Part shown: positions 15,126-24,096 of the stretch, in pieces
Layout of the letters: each line of letters begins with the position of its first letter
How positions within the stretch are numbered: position 1 is the stretch's first letter
Assembly: GCF_002163675.1 (NCBI RefSeq)
Contig: NZ_CP019334.1
Location: 2,337,501-2,401,500, forward strand
Direction: 5' to 3'
From: Polaribacter sp. SA4-12
GTDB lineage: Bacteria; Bacteroidota; Bacteroidia; Flavobacteriales; Flavobacteriaceae
DNA length: 64,000 nt
Made by a program: the position numbers and the translations under genes
Notes under the pieces: generated by a model
Seen by the model: the letters and a program-made list of their open reading frames with translations, nothing else
Databases searched by the model: none
Told to the model about the DNA's origin: nothing

Positions 15126-16454
15126 TTGGACCCAGATCCCGAAATTTTGTTTTTACTTTTTGCCTCTATTGATTTACTAACTACATTTAATGCCATTATT
15201 CTAATTGTTTTACTAATAAGTTCAGCGTTAGTTTCTGGAACAGAAGTAGCTTTTTTCTCACTTTCTCAAACCGATTTAAACGAACTTTCCAACAACGGAA
15301 AAGAGGATAATATTGTAGTAACTTTATTAGAAAAACCGAGAAAATTATTAGCTACAATATTAATTACCAACAACTTTATAAATATTCTAATTGTTTTATT
15401 ATTTGCTTCTTTAGCAGAAACTTTATTTAGCGATTTTAACTATCAATTAAACTTATATTTATTTACAGTTCCTATTCGATTTTTATTAGAAATTGTACTT
15501 GTAACTTTTTTAATTCTCTTGTTTGGAGAGGTTTTACCAAAAGTTTACGCATCTAGAAATGCACTTACTTTTTCTAAAAAAATGTCTAAATTCATTCACA
15601 TAATAAACATCATATTAACACCGTTTAGTCTACCATTAATTACATTAACAAAGTGGATCGAAAAGAAATTAGGAAGTAAAAACTCTAACTTTTCTGTAGA
15701 AACTTTATCGCAAGCTTTAGAGTTAACATCTGAAGGAGCAACGACAAAAGATGAACAAAAAATTCTTGAAGGAATTGTAAATTTTGGAAATACAGAAACG
15801 GTGCAAATTATGAAACCTCGTATCGATATTTTTGCAATTTCTGATAAAGAAACATACGAAGTTGTTTTAAATAAAATTCTAAAAAATGGATATTCTAGAA
15901 ACCCAGTTTACAAAGATAATATTGATAATATAATCGGTGTTTTATACGCAAAAGACCTATTAAGCCACTTAGATAAAACTACATTTAAATGGCAAGATTT
16001 ATTACGTGAACCCTTTTTTGTGCCAGAAAACAAAAAATTAGACGACTTGTTAGGTGATTTTAGAGAAAAGAAAAACCACTTAGCAATTGTTGTTGATGAA
16101 TATGGAGGAACCAGTGGCTTGGTGACTTTAGAAGATGTTATTGAAGAAATTGTAGGTGATATTAATGATGAATTTGATGATGAAGATTTATCTTATTCTA
16201 AAATTGATGAAAACAATTATGTTTTTGAGGGTAAAACTTCAATTAAAGATTTTTGTAGGGTTTTAGATGATGAAGATGAAGCTATTTTTGAAGAAGAAAA
16301 AGGAGAAAGTGAAACTTTAGCAGGGTTTATTTTAGAAATTTCTGGAAAATTCCCGAAAAAAAGTGAGAAAATAAACTTCAAGAATTATACGTTTACAATA
16401 GAAGCGTTAGATAAAAAACGTATTAAACAAGTTAAAGCAACAAGAAATGCGTAA
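15126..16454 (+). CDS. gldE: Gliding motility-associated membrane protein GldE
   Basis: 442-residue CorC/HlyC-type protein. It has a DUF21 membrane domain with four hydrophobic segments (about 20-170), a CBS pair (about 215-340, including EYGGTSGLVTLEDVIEEIVG) and a C-terminal CorC_HlyC domain. The family match plus the following gldD identify it as GldE, which is needed with GldD for gliding and T9SS function in Flavobacterium. The best start is a TTG at 15126, giving MDPDPEILF; no ATG gives a full-length protein. It overlaps gldD by 8 bases. Confidence 0.88.
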   Translation: MDPDPEILFLLFASIDLLTTFNAIILIVLLISSALVSGTEVAFFSLSQTDLNELSNNGKEDNIVVTLLEKPRKLLATILITNNFINILIVLLFASLAETLFSDFNYQLNLYLFTVPIRFLLEIVLVTFLILLFGEVLPKVYASRNALTFSKKMSKFIHIINIILTPFSLPLITLTKWIEKKLGSKNSNFSVETLSQALELTSEGATTKDEQKILEGIVNFGNTETVQIMKPRIDIFAISDKETYEVVLNKILKNGYSRNPVYKDNIDNIIGVLYAKDLLSHLDKTTFKWQDLLREPFFVPENKKLDDLLGDFREKKNHLAIVVDEYGGTSGLVTLEDVIEEIVGDINDEFDDEDLSYSKIDENNYVFEGKTSIKDFCRVLDDEDEAIFEEEKGESETLAGFILEISGKFPKKSEKINFKNYTFTIEALDKKRIKQVKATRNA

Positions 16455-16998
16455 CCTCTTTTTATTAATTATACTAACTGTTTTCATGTCTTGTAATGAA
16501 GACGTTTTGCCAAAACCTAAAGCATATTTAAGTTTAACCTATCCTAAAAAAACTTACAAAAAACTAACACTAAAAAGACCTTATTCATTTGAAGTTTTAG
16601 AAAATACAACAGTAATTAATGAAGCTAATAATTGGTTAAAAATTAAGTATCCTAATTTAAAGGCATCCATAGATATTACTTACAGACCTGTAAATAATAA
16701 TTTAAAAGAACTTTTAACAGAAGCAGAAAAATTAGTTTTTAAACACACCGTAAAAGCAGAACAAATTATTCCAAAAGATTTTGTAAACCCAGAAAAAAGG
16801 ATCTTTGGTAGTTTGTACGAAATTACTGGAAATGCTGCTTCTCAAATTCAATTTCATATTACAGATAGTACAAATAATTTTTTAAAAGGTTCTTTGTATT
16901 TTTACGCGAAGCCCAATTACGACTCCATTTTACCAGCTGTAGATTATATAAAACAAGATATATTACACATTGTAGAAACTTTAGAATGGAAAGAGTAA
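16447..16998 (+). CDS. gldD: Gliding motility lipoprotein GldD
   Basis: 183-residue lipoprotein: leader MRNLFLLIILTVFMSC with the lipidated Cys at 16, then a mature domain beginning PKPKAYLSLTYPKKTY. Residues such as KASIDITYRP and RIFGSLYEITGNAASQIQF are typical of GldD. GldD is required for gliding motility and for the T9SS motor complex; it sits in the cell envelope with GldE. The start lies inside the gldE 3' end, so the two are translationally coupled. Confidence 0.9.
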   Translation: MRNLFLLIILTVFMSCNEDVLPKPKAYLSLTYPKKTYKKLTLKRPYSFEVLENTTVINEANNWLKIKYPNLKASIDITYRPVNNNLKELLTEAEKLVFKHTVKAEQIIPKDFVNPEKRIFGSLYEITGNAASQIQFHITDSTNNFLKGSLYFYAKPNYDSILPAVDYIKQDILHIVETLEWKE

Positions 16999-17109
16999 AA
17001 AACTCTTAACACTAAGTATATCTACCTGTTTTATAAAATAGAAAATAAAACTCTTAACCACTTTCATAATTATTTAGTTCTTGTTAGCAACTAACTAAAC
17101 TTATTAATT

Positions 17110-18687
17110 ATGAAAAAAAGTATTCTTTATTTCAGCGCTTTAACATTATCCTTTTTGATGTTTTACTCTTGTAACAACACTAAAAAAACAACTTTGATCC
17201 CTGAATATTTGGTTTCCATTAAAGCTGCACCAAATAGAAATGCACCTTCTTTACAATCTTTTATACACGGAACATCTGGTTCTGAATGGTTACTTTTTGC
17301 TGGTAGAACAAATTCTATAGACTCACTAAATGGTGGTTTACATAATTTACATGGCAATTATGCTAACACTTCATTTACAAAAGTTTCTTTTAATGAAAAC
17401 ATTTATGTTTATGACCCAATTATTGATGCAGTTCCCACTAGTATAAGTATCACTAAATTGACATCTATTATATCAGAAAATTTTGACAAAGAAAATACAG
17501 CTCTTTTTAAAAAGTTTTTAAGTGTATTTAAAAATACAAATGCAAACGTAAAACAAGTTGACGAATTTCTATATATAACTGGTGGTTATGGAGCAATAAA
17601 TTTTGAAGAACCAACTAAAGGTTATATTACTTACGATCATATAGCTCGTATTCACGTTCCATCAATGATTCAATTAGTAAAAGGGAATTATGAAGGAATG
17701 GAAAAATCTAAATTGTTTGCTTTTACAAGAAACAAAAGTTTAGTTAGTACTGGTGGAGAGTTATATTATATTGGTGGTAAAACGATAAAAAATGGAACTT
17801 TTTATTTAGTTGGCGGTCATAATTTTGGAAAAAAAGCTGTAGCTACTGGAGGACAAAAATATGTAGATGCTGTTTATCCTTTTTCAATAGGTTCAAAAAT
17901 TGTAAAAAAAGACACTCTAAAACACACTCTATCTTTATCTTTCAACAGTGCTATTTCTGATGTTAGTGATCCTAATGGAGCGGCTTCAGATAATACTTCA
18001 ATTTTTAGAAGAAGAGATGGACCAATTTTACCTTCAATTTACAAAAGTCCTGTTTCTAATAAAATTTTACCAGGAATTGCTATTTATGCTGGTGTTTTTA
18101 AACCTGGAAATGATAGTAATTTACAAGCTTGGAATGACGCAATCTATGTTCATCCACAATGGGCAAATAAAGAAAGTAAGTTATTTACATACGATAAGAC
18201 CTATAACCAAAAGAATTATAACGTTTATGCTTCACCAAACTTTGTAGCTTACGATAGTATTTCTGGTATTTCACATTCTTATTTATTAGGAGGAATTGGT
18301 GATGGGCCTGAGAAAGATTATAATGATGAATTATCTGGTTTTACCAACACAGGAATGCATATAAAAACGGATATAAATAAGCATCCTTTAAAAAGTGAAA
18401 ATGAAATATTTAGCAACAATTTATTTAGTGAGAATTCTAAAAACAAACCTCCTTTTTATGGAGCAGAAGCTATTCTATTTCCGAACGAGAATATTTCTTA
18501 TTCGAAATATTCTAATGAAATAATCGATTTAAACACCACTTTCAAAAACACTAACAGTATAGATGTTGGCTATATATTTGGTGGTATAGAAGCTTTTAAA
18601 CCTAACCCAGGAACTTATGGGAAAAGAAATTCTAGAGCTTCAAACAAAGTTTGGAAAGTAACCTTAACAAAACAAACTGTAAAATAA
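17110..18687 (+). CDS. Kelch-like beta-propeller lipoprotein of unknown function
   Basis: 525-residue lipoprotein with a leader ending LMFYSC (Cys21). The mature part has several blades typical of kelch or galactose-oxidase-like propellers: SGSEWLLFAGRTN, NIYVYDP, FLYITGGYG, ELYYIGGKT, TFYLVGGHNFG, SYLLGGIGDGP and DVGYIFGGIEAF. Each repeats the hydrophobic-GG pattern followed by a variable loop. No catalytic residues can be placed. Such propellers usually bind glycans or proteins at the surface. It lies 111 bases after gldD and ends at its own terminator, so a link with gliding is only positional. Confidence 0.65.
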   Translation: MKKSILYFSALTLSFLMFYSCNNTKKTTLIPEYLVSIKAAPNRNAPSLQSFIHGTSGSEWLLFAGRTNSIDSLNGGLHNLHGNYANTSFTKVSFNENIYVYDPIIDAVPTSISITKLTSIISENFDKENTALFKKFLSVFKNTNANVKQVDEFLYITGGYGAINFEEPTKGYITYDHIARIHVPSMIQLVKGNYEGMEKSKLFAFTRNKSLVSTGGELYYIGGKTIKNGTFYLVGGHNFGKKAVATGGQKYVDAVYPFSIGSKIVKKDTLKHTLSLSFNSAISDVSDPNGAASDNTSIFRRRDGPILPSIYKSPVSNKILPGIAIYAGVFKPGNDSNLQAWNDAIYVHPQWANKESKLFTYDKTYNQKNYNVYASPNFVAYDSISGISHSYLLGGIGDGPEKDYNDELSGFTNTGMHIKTDINKHPLKSENEIFSNNLFSENSKNKPPFYGAEAILFPNENISYSKYSNEIIDLNTTFKNTNSIDVGYIFGGIEAFKPNPGTYGKRNSRASNKVWKVTLTKQTVK

Positions 18688-18697
18688 TATTACCTTT

Positions 18698-18735
18698 AAA
18701 AAAAGTAGCCTAAAAAAAATTAAGCTACTTTTTTT
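18698..18735 (+). terminator. Terminator after the kelch-like gene
   Basis: Inverted repeat AAAAAAAGTAGC / GCTACTTTTTTT with a 14-base A-rich loop, 10 bases after the stop codon at 18687. Confidence 0.8.
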
Positions 18736-18849
18736 ACTTTAACCAAAAAATACTCAGTTCATAAAGCGAAACAAAAGCTTTTTCTTCCGTTTTTTTTCAT
18801 CAATTTTACCACACAATAAGATTTACATTATAAAATTATTGAAAATTTA

Positions 18850-19707
18850 ATGGAAAACTCACACACAAAAAATCTTTCAGGCTTGCTATTAGCAACTCTT
18901 TTTATTAGTACTTCTGGTGTTTTAGGAAGATATATTGCATTACCAACTGAAATTATTATTTGGTTTAGAGCTTCTTTAGCAATGGTGTTTTTATATGTTT
19001 TTTGTAGATATAAAAAAATAGATTTAACCATAAAATCTTCTAAAGATTATTTCCCCTTTTTTATTAGTGGAGTTTTTATGACTGTACACTGGATAACTTA
19101 TTTCTACGCCCTAAAACTCGCTAATGTTGCTTTGGGTGTTTTATCATTATATACATTTCCTATTATAATTGCGTTACTAGAACCTTTGTTCTTAAAGGTG
19201 AAATTTAATCCTATTTATATTTTATTAGGATTAATGGTTTTAACAGGATTGTACATTTTAACTCCAGATTTTAATATTGAAAGTTCGCAAGTAAAAGGTG
19301 TGCTTTTCGGTATCTTTTCAGCATTTTGTTATGCAATTAGAATTCTTCTATTAAAGAAACAAGTTTCTAACTATAATGGTACAATGCTTATGTTTTATCA
19401 AACAGTAATTATTACCATTCTACTCTTACCAACCTTATTCTTTATGGATTTATCTGGTTTAGAAAGTCAGTTTCCATTTTTACTGTTATTAGCATTCCTA
19501 ACAACTGCTATTGGTCATAGTTTAATGTTACATTCTTTAAAGTTCTTTTCGGCCTCTACCGCTAGTATTATTAGTAGTTTACAACCCATTTTTGGAATTA
19601 TTTTAGCATTCTTTTTCCTTCAAGAAACCCCTACTTTGAATACATTTTGGGGAGGAAGTTTAATTCTACTAACAGTTGTAATTGAAGGATTTAGAACAAG
19701 AAAATAA
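18850..19707 (+). CDS. EamA/DMT-family membrane transporter
   Basis: 285-residue inner-membrane protein with about ten hydrophobic helices in two homologous EamA halves, roughly residues 10-140 and 150-280. Typical EamA patterns are visible, such as the ARASLAM-like FRASLAMVFLYVF after TM2 and SIISSLQPIFGIILAFFFLQE near the end of the second half. DMT transporters export amino acids or other metabolites; the substrate cannot be told from sequence. No operon partner is evident. It is followed by a promoter-like TAACTTTG for the next gene. Confidence 0.85.
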   Translation: MENSHTKNLSGLLLATLFISTSGVLGRYIALPTEIIIWFRASLAMVFLYVFCRYKKIDLTIKSSKDYFPFFISGVFMTVHWITYFYALKLANVALGVLSLYTFPIIIALLEPLFLKVKFNPIYILLGLMVLTGLYILTPDFNIESSQVKGVLFGIFSAFCYAIRILLLKKQVSNYNGTMLMFYQTVIITILLLPTLFFMDLSGLESQFPFLLLLAFLTTAIGHSLMLHSLKFFSASTASIISSLQPIFGIILAFFFLQETPTLNTFWGGSLILLTVVIEGFRTRK

Positions 19708-19724
19708 TTTTTTTAACATAATTT

Positions 19725-19732
19725 TAACTTTG
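19725..19732 (+). promoter_or_regulatory. -7 element before the TonB-like gene
   Basis: TAACTTTG, a perfect TAnnTTTG match, 37 bases upstream of the ATG at 19770. No clear -33 box was found. Confidence 0.4.
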
Positions 19733-19769
19733 GCATCTTCTTTGATTTTAGTTCATAAAACCCAACACA

Positions 19770-20690
19770 ATGAACTCGAAATTTAAGATTACTATCCCAA
19801 AACCTTGTCATGAAAACTGGAACGAAATGACTCCTAAAGAAAAAGGAAGGTTCTGTAAATCGTGCTCTAAAACTGTTGTCGATTTCACTAAAAAGTCAAC
19901 TGTAGAAATTCAAGATTATTTAGTTAAAAATAAAAGCAAACGTGTTTGTGGACATTTTTATCGTAAACAATTGGATTCGGTGACAATTGAAATTCCTAGA
20001 ATAGCTTTTAATCAACAATTATCATTTCAAAAATTATTTACTTTGTCTTTATTTTTTGTGATGGGAACTTCACTTTTTAGCTGCCAATATTCTGATGGCA
20101 AGAAACAGAAAATTGAGAATATAATTATTATTGATACTTTGAAAATTGAAAAAGTTTCAATATTAAAAACGAGAAAAGTTTCACCACCTCCAAAAACCAC
20201 TGGTATTTTTATTTGTGATACAACTTCTAAAAAAGATAGCATTATAGAAATAATCACAACTGGTGAGCTAGTTGAAGTTATTGTTAATGGAGACTTAGCT
20301 GTTGAAGGAGAAATTACCTTAGAAGAAGAAACAGATATTAGTTTTATTGCAATTGAAGAATCACCAAGGTTTAAAACCTCTAAAAAACTATCGAAACATA
20401 AGATAAAAGAGGATTTTGATAAAAGAATGAAGAATTTTTTTCAAGAAAATTTTGACATAAATACAACTATAAATTTAGGTTTATACAAAGGAAAACATAA
20501 AATACAAACTCAATTTATCATAGATGAAAATGGAAATCTAACTGATATTAAAGTAAGAGCACCTCACCCAGCATTAAAAAGAGAAGTGATAAGAATGCTT
20601 AATGAATTACCTCAATTTATCCCAGGAAAACAGAATGGTATAATTGTGAAAACAAAATATACTTTGCCAATTTCTTTTGAAGTAAAATAA
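19770..20690 (+). CDS. TonB C-terminal-domain protein with N-terminal Cys4-type motif
   Basis: 306 residues. The cytoplasmic N-terminus has Cys13, Cys29, Cys32 and Cys60 followed by His62 (KPCHENW ... GRFCKSCSKT ... KRVCGHF), which looks like a small zinc-ribbon. One transmembrane helix follows at about 86-104. A long periplasmic linker leads to a TonB-like C-terminal domain (about 215-306), including KIQTQFIIDENGNLTDIKVR and LPQFIPGKQNG. This suggests an accessory energy transducer that could contact outer-membrane receptors. No exbB/exbD lies next to it. The Cys motif is found in other Bacteroidetes membrane proteins, as I recall; its role is unknown. Confidence 0.7.
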   Translation: MNSKFKITIPKPCHENWNEMTPKEKGRFCKSCSKTVVDFTKKSTVEIQDYLVKNKSKRVCGHFYRKQLDSVTIEIPRIAFNQQLSFQKLFTLSLFFVMGTSLFSCQYSDGKKQKIENIIIIDTLKIEKVSILKTRKVSPPPKTTGIFICDTTSKKDSIIEIITTGELVEVIVNGDLAVEGEITLEEETDISFIAIEESPRFKTSKKLSKHKIKEDFDKRMKNFFQENFDINTTINLGLYKGKHKIQTQFIIDENGNLTDIKVRAPHPALKREVIRMLNELPQFIPGKQNGIIVKTKYTLPISFEVK

Positions 20691-20712
20691 TAAATAACTA
20701 CCAAACAAGTCT

Positions 20713-20790
20713 AGCCCTGATTGAACGGTCTGTTTGAGCTCTTTTTTGAGTTTTCGAAAAAAAAGCGAGTAGTGAAAGCAGGAAATAGCT
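20713..20790 (+). ncRNA. Candidate structured RNA element, copy 1
   Basis: Outer stem AGC (20713) with GCT (20788-20790), inner stem CCTG (20716) with CAGG (20779), then ATTGAA on the 5' side and GTGAAAG on the 3' side, and an internal hairpin CTTTTTT ... AAAAAAG. A 5-base bulge (AAATA) lies on the 3' side. The element at 40035-40106 shows the same layout with different paired bases. From memory, similar sequences are widespread in flavobacterial intergenic regions. It lies between two convergent genes. Confidence 0.5.
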
Positions 20791-20809
20791 TCTAAAAAAC
20801 AGAATATAA

Positions 20810-21868
20810 CTATTTACTACTAATATCTAGATAGTTACGTTTTACAAAAATTAGAATAGTCTCTAAAATTTCGCCCATATTATTACATTTCTTAAACTCT
20901 ACATCACCAACATATTCTATTAAATCTTGCTTTAAACGCTCTACATGTTTTGGGAATGAAATAGTGTCATGAATCATACATCTAACAATATGCTGAATTC
21001 TGTCTGGAGAACTAATCATTCTTTTTGCAATGTATGAACGTTCTTCTATTTTGTACTGATTTATAGAACTATTCTCTAATCGTTCACCAACCATTTGCAC
21101 CATCTTAAAATTCTCTTTCATAAACTGTAAGTTGTAAACTTTTAAGTTTCCTTCAAAAGACTGTTGATCGAAATCTATCGCTCTAATTTTATAGACAATC
21201 TTATCAAAATCATGAATTGGTGTAATTACATAATTGTAAGAACGCATGTCTCCTAAAAGACGAATAAAACATCTTTCTTTAAACTTTACAAACTCTTTGG
21301 CTATTTGAGCTTTTTCTGATTTTGAACAAGTTGGAAGAACATTCTCAATAAAATCGTCTCCAGGAATTCCAGAAATATGCTCTTCTATTAAAGTATCTTC
21401 ATACACCAAATAGTTCATTGTATATGGAGACAAAATATGTTCTAATTCTAAACCATAAACACGAGATGCATCTGCTTGTTTTACATAGAAATAAGTGAAA
21501 TTATCATTTAAAATATTTCTAACTTTTATTCTAAATGGTTTGGAATTACCAAACGTACAAAAATCAATAGCATCAATATTTAAATAAGGAATAGTTTTTT
21601 CATTACCATCTGAATGTAATAAAGTATATATTTTTTTTAAGTTTAAGTCTATTTCTTCTCTTTCAAACTCAGAGTAATAAGTTCTTACCCAAAGCGTGTC
21701 TACATCATTTTTATCATAGACAGAAATTGCTCCTTGAAAACGCAATAAATCATCATATAAAATACTAATTTTAGTACTTCTATTATGCTTTTTTAAAAAA
21801 GCAGCCAACAATTTACTTACAGGAAAGGTTGGTTTCTTTTTTGAAATTAATTTTTGATTTTCAGCCAT
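20810..21868 (-). CDS. Uncharacterised protein with kinase-like motifs
   Basis: 352 residues, no signal peptide or membrane segment; I do not recognise a named family. The middle looks like a divergent protein-kinase/HipA-type fold: a possible ATP-binding Lys130 (YFYVKQADAS), a hinge-like EEHISGIPGDDF at 162-173, a catalytic-loop-like RLLGDMRSYNYVI (Asp207, Asn212), and a metal-loop-like RAIDFDQQSFEG (Asp232, Asp234). The order and spacing fit such a fold, but this is inference from motifs. It is on the same strand as dprA and 46 bases downstream of it. Confidence 0.55.
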   Translation of the reverse strand: MAENQKLISKKKPTFPVSKLLAAFLKKHNRSTKISILYDDLLRFQGAISVYDKNDVDTLWVRTYYSEFEREEIDLNLKKIYTLLHSDGNEKTIPYLNIDAIDFCTFGNSKPFRIKVRNILNDNFTYFYVKQADASRVYGLELEHILSPYTMNYLVYEDTLIEEHISGIPGDDFIENVLPTCSKSEKAQIAKEFVKFKERCFIRLLGDMRSYNYVITPIHDFDKIVYKIRAIDFDQQSFEGNLKVYNLQFMKENFKMVQMVGERLENSSINQYKIEERSYIAKRMISSPDRIQHIVRCMIHDTISFPKHVERLKQDLIEYVGDVEFKKCNNMGEILETILIFVKRNYLDISSK

Positions 21869-21914
21869 TTTTATTGTCTAAATATTCTACAAAAATAAGG
21901 ATTATTAATAGACT

Positions 21915-23033
21915 CTACGCTATTTCAAACATCTTTCCTGGTAAAGGCTTTGTGATTCCTTTTAATTCCATTTGCAATAAAATTGATGATAATTGAAAAA
22001 TAGGAATATTACATTCTAAAGCAATAACATCTAATAATTGTTGCCCCTTATCGTGTAATAAATCATGAATTTTCTGTTCGTTTTCATTCAATTCGATAAA
22101 TAACTGTTTTTGAATTATCTTGGGTTTTTGTTGAACATCCCAATTTAGCATCTTTACAACATCTGATGCTGAATTTAATAAATGAGCTCTGTTATTTTTT
22201 ATTAAATTATTACAACCTCTACTATAAATATCGGTTGTTCTACCTGGAACAGCAAATACATCTTTATCATAAGAATTTGCAATATCTGCAGTTACCAAAG
22301 AACCTCCTTTAGATGCTGATTCTATAATTATTGTTGCTGTAGAAATACCAGCTACAATTCTATTTCGTTTTAAAAAATTTTCTCTTAATGGAGCTTCTTC
22401 ACTCCAGAATTCGGTTAAAAATCCTCCATTTTCATTTACTTGATTGATATACTTTTTATGAACCTTCGGATAAATTTGCTCGAAACCATGTGCTAAAACT
22501 GCAATTGTTTGCAAATTGTTTTCTATTGCTGCTTTATGCGCACAAATATCTACTCCATAAGCAAAACCACTTACTATTATTGGATTATATTCAGCGATTT
22601 CTTTTATAAATTGATTACAAAAATCGCGACCATAAGAACTTATATTTCTTGTACCAACAATTGAAATGATTTTTTTATTAGAGAAATCTAAGTTTCCGTC
22701 TTTGAAAATTAATATAGGACTATCTATACAATGTTGAAGATTTGTAGGATAATCATCTTCTAAAAAATAAGAATAAGAAATACCATTATCTTGAATGTAT
22801 TTTAGCTCTTGCTCTGCTAATTTGACATTTTCAGCATCAAAAAGATGTTTTAAAGCATGATTCCCTATTCCGTTTATTTTTGATAAAGTTGTAGCCTTTT
22901 CTTTAAATATTTGACAGACATCTCCCACATTTACAATGAGTTTCTTCGCCAAAATATCGCCTACAGCTTTACTTTTCTGCAATCTTAGGATTGCGAGTAA
23001 TTTTTCTTCTTTCAATAGATAACAATTTGACAA
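21915..23033 (-). CDS. dprA: DNA-processing protein DprA
   Basis: 372-residue protein that in naturally transformable bacteria protects incoming single-stranded DNA and loads RecA. An N-terminal helix-hairpin-helix region (about 1-75, with ILAKKLIVNVGD) precedes the Rossmann-like core containing GTRNISSYGRDF, SGFAYGVDICAHKAA, AVLAHGFEQIYP and RIVAGISTATIIIESASKGG. A C-terminal winged-helix domain of the DprA type follows (about 300-372). DprA is kept in many bacteria not known to be competent. No com genes lie in the window. Confidence 0.93.
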   Translation of the reverse strand: MSNCYLLKEEKLLAILRLQKSKAVGDILAKKLIVNVGDVCQIFKEKATTLSKINGIGNHALKHLFDAENVKLAEQELKYIQDNGISYSYFLEDDYPTNLQHCIDSPILIFKDGNLDFSNKKIISIVGTRNISSYGRDFCNQFIKEIAEYNPIIVSGFAYGVDICAHKAAIENNLQTIAVLAHGFEQIYPKVHKKYINQVNENGGFLTEFWSEEAPLRENFLKRNRIVAGISTATIIIESASKGGSLVTADIANSYDKDVFAVPGRTTDIYSRGCNNLIKNNRAHLLNSASDVVKMLNWDVQQKPKIIQKQLFIELNENEQKIHDLLHDKGQQLLDVIALECNIPIFQLSSILLQMELKGITKPLPGKMFEIA

Positions 23034-23097
23034 CCAATATATAAAAAATTTGTTGATAAATATTAGAGAACTTTCTTTTACAAAACATCAAATTCTC

Positions 23098-23105
23098 TAT
23101 ATTTG
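23098..23105 (+). promoter_or_regulatory. -7 element directly before the SPOR gene
   Basis: TATATTTG, a perfect TAnnTTTG match, only 5 bases before the ATG at 23111. Transcription would start at or very near the start codon, so the mRNA would be leaderless. The same spacing occurs before rnpA. Confidence 0.5.
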
Positions 23106-23110
23106 TTATA

Positions 23111-24016
23111 ATGACATTAGCTACCTACATAAACGATTTATTATACAGATACGATTGCGTAATTGTACCAGATTTTGGCGGATTTGTAACCAATAGAATT
23201 GGTGCAAAAGCCAATAATTTCACACACACTTTTACGCCACCAATAAAACAGGTTGCGTTTAACAGTCTATTAAAACATAATGATGGTTTATTAGCGAACT
23301 ATATTGCTTCTGCAGAAAACATTTCTTTCGAGAAAGCTTCTACCGCTATTTCTTTGTCTGTAATTAAATGGCAAAATGAATTACAATCTAAATCTGTAGA
23401 AATAGATAGCTTAGGAGTTTTATCATTAAACGAAGAAAAACAAATCGTTTTTGAACCTAATACTTCTGTTAACTATTTAACAGAATCTTTTGGTTTATCA
23501 ACTTTAGAATCTTCGGCAATTTCTAGATACAAACAACAAGTAAAACCTTTAATACCTGTTCTTGCAAAAGAAGAGAAAAAAGCGATTCCTACATTTATAA
23601 AATATGCCGCAACTGCTGCAATTTTATTAACATTAGGTTTTGCTGGCTACAATGGTTATCAACAAAATGAGCAAAAAGAAGTTTTAGCAAGTCAAGAAAA
23701 AGCGATTCAAAAAAAGATACAATCTGCTACTTTTGTAATTTCTAATCCTTTACCAACAATCAACTTAAATGTTGTTAAAGAAAAAGTAAAACCATTTCAT
23801 ATAATTGCTGGTGCTTTTCAATTTGCAGAAAACGCAGAAAAGAAAGTAAAGCAATTAAAAGCAAAAGGTTTTGACGCTAAAATAATTGGCGTTAACAAAT
23901 GGGGCTTAACTCAAGTAACTTTTAACAGTTACTCTGATCGTAACGAAGCAACAAATAGCCTTTACAAGATTCAAAAAACAGTGTCTAAAGATGCTTGGTT
24001 GTTGATTAAAAAGTAA
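23111..24016 (+). CDS. HU-CCDC81 and SPOR domain membrane protein
   Basis: 301 residues. Two tandem CCDC81-like HU domains occupy about 1-130 (LLYRYDCVIVPDFGGFVTNR is the family signature), one transmembrane helix lies at about 162-182, and a SPOR domain at about 228-301 (PFHIIAGAFQFAENAEKKVK). SPOR domains bind denuded peptidoglycan strands at the septum, so the protein probably links the cytoplasm to the division site. The HU-like part may bind DNA or protein; this is not known. The start is fixed by the conserved N-terminus although no leader seems to exist. Confidence 0.85.
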   Translation: MTLATYINDLLYRYDCVIVPDFGGFVTNRIGAKANNFTHTFTPPIKQVAFNSLLKHNDGLLANYIASAENISFEKASTAISLSVIKWQNELQSKSVEIDSLGVLSLNEEKQIVFEPNTSVNYLTESFGLSTLESSAISRYKQQVKPLIPVLAKEEKKAIPTFIKYAATAAILLTLGFAGYNGYQQNEQKEVLASQEKAIQKKIQSATFVISNPLPTINLNVVKEKVKPFHIIAGAFQFAENAEKKVKQLKAKGFDAKIIGVNKWGLTQVTFNSYSDRNEATNSLYKIQKTVSKDAWLLIKK

Positions 24017-24072
24017 CAATTAATTCAATTTTCTTTAACATTTTTAATTTTCACTTTTAAATAAGCGATTGC

Positions 24073-24080
24073 TATCTTTG
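24073..24080 (+). promoter_or_regulatory. -7 element before the thioesterase gene
   Basis: TATCTTTG, followed by C, is the most common form of the Bacteroidetes -7 element. It lies 16 bases before the ATG at 24097, so the leader is short (about 10 bases). Confidence 0.6.
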
Positions 24081-24096
24081 CAAAAAATATTTTTTG

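Noticed and set aside
17948..18247. 99-codon frame overlapping the kelch-like gene in another frame
   Set aside because: Same-strand shadow with abnormal composition (many Met and Leu).
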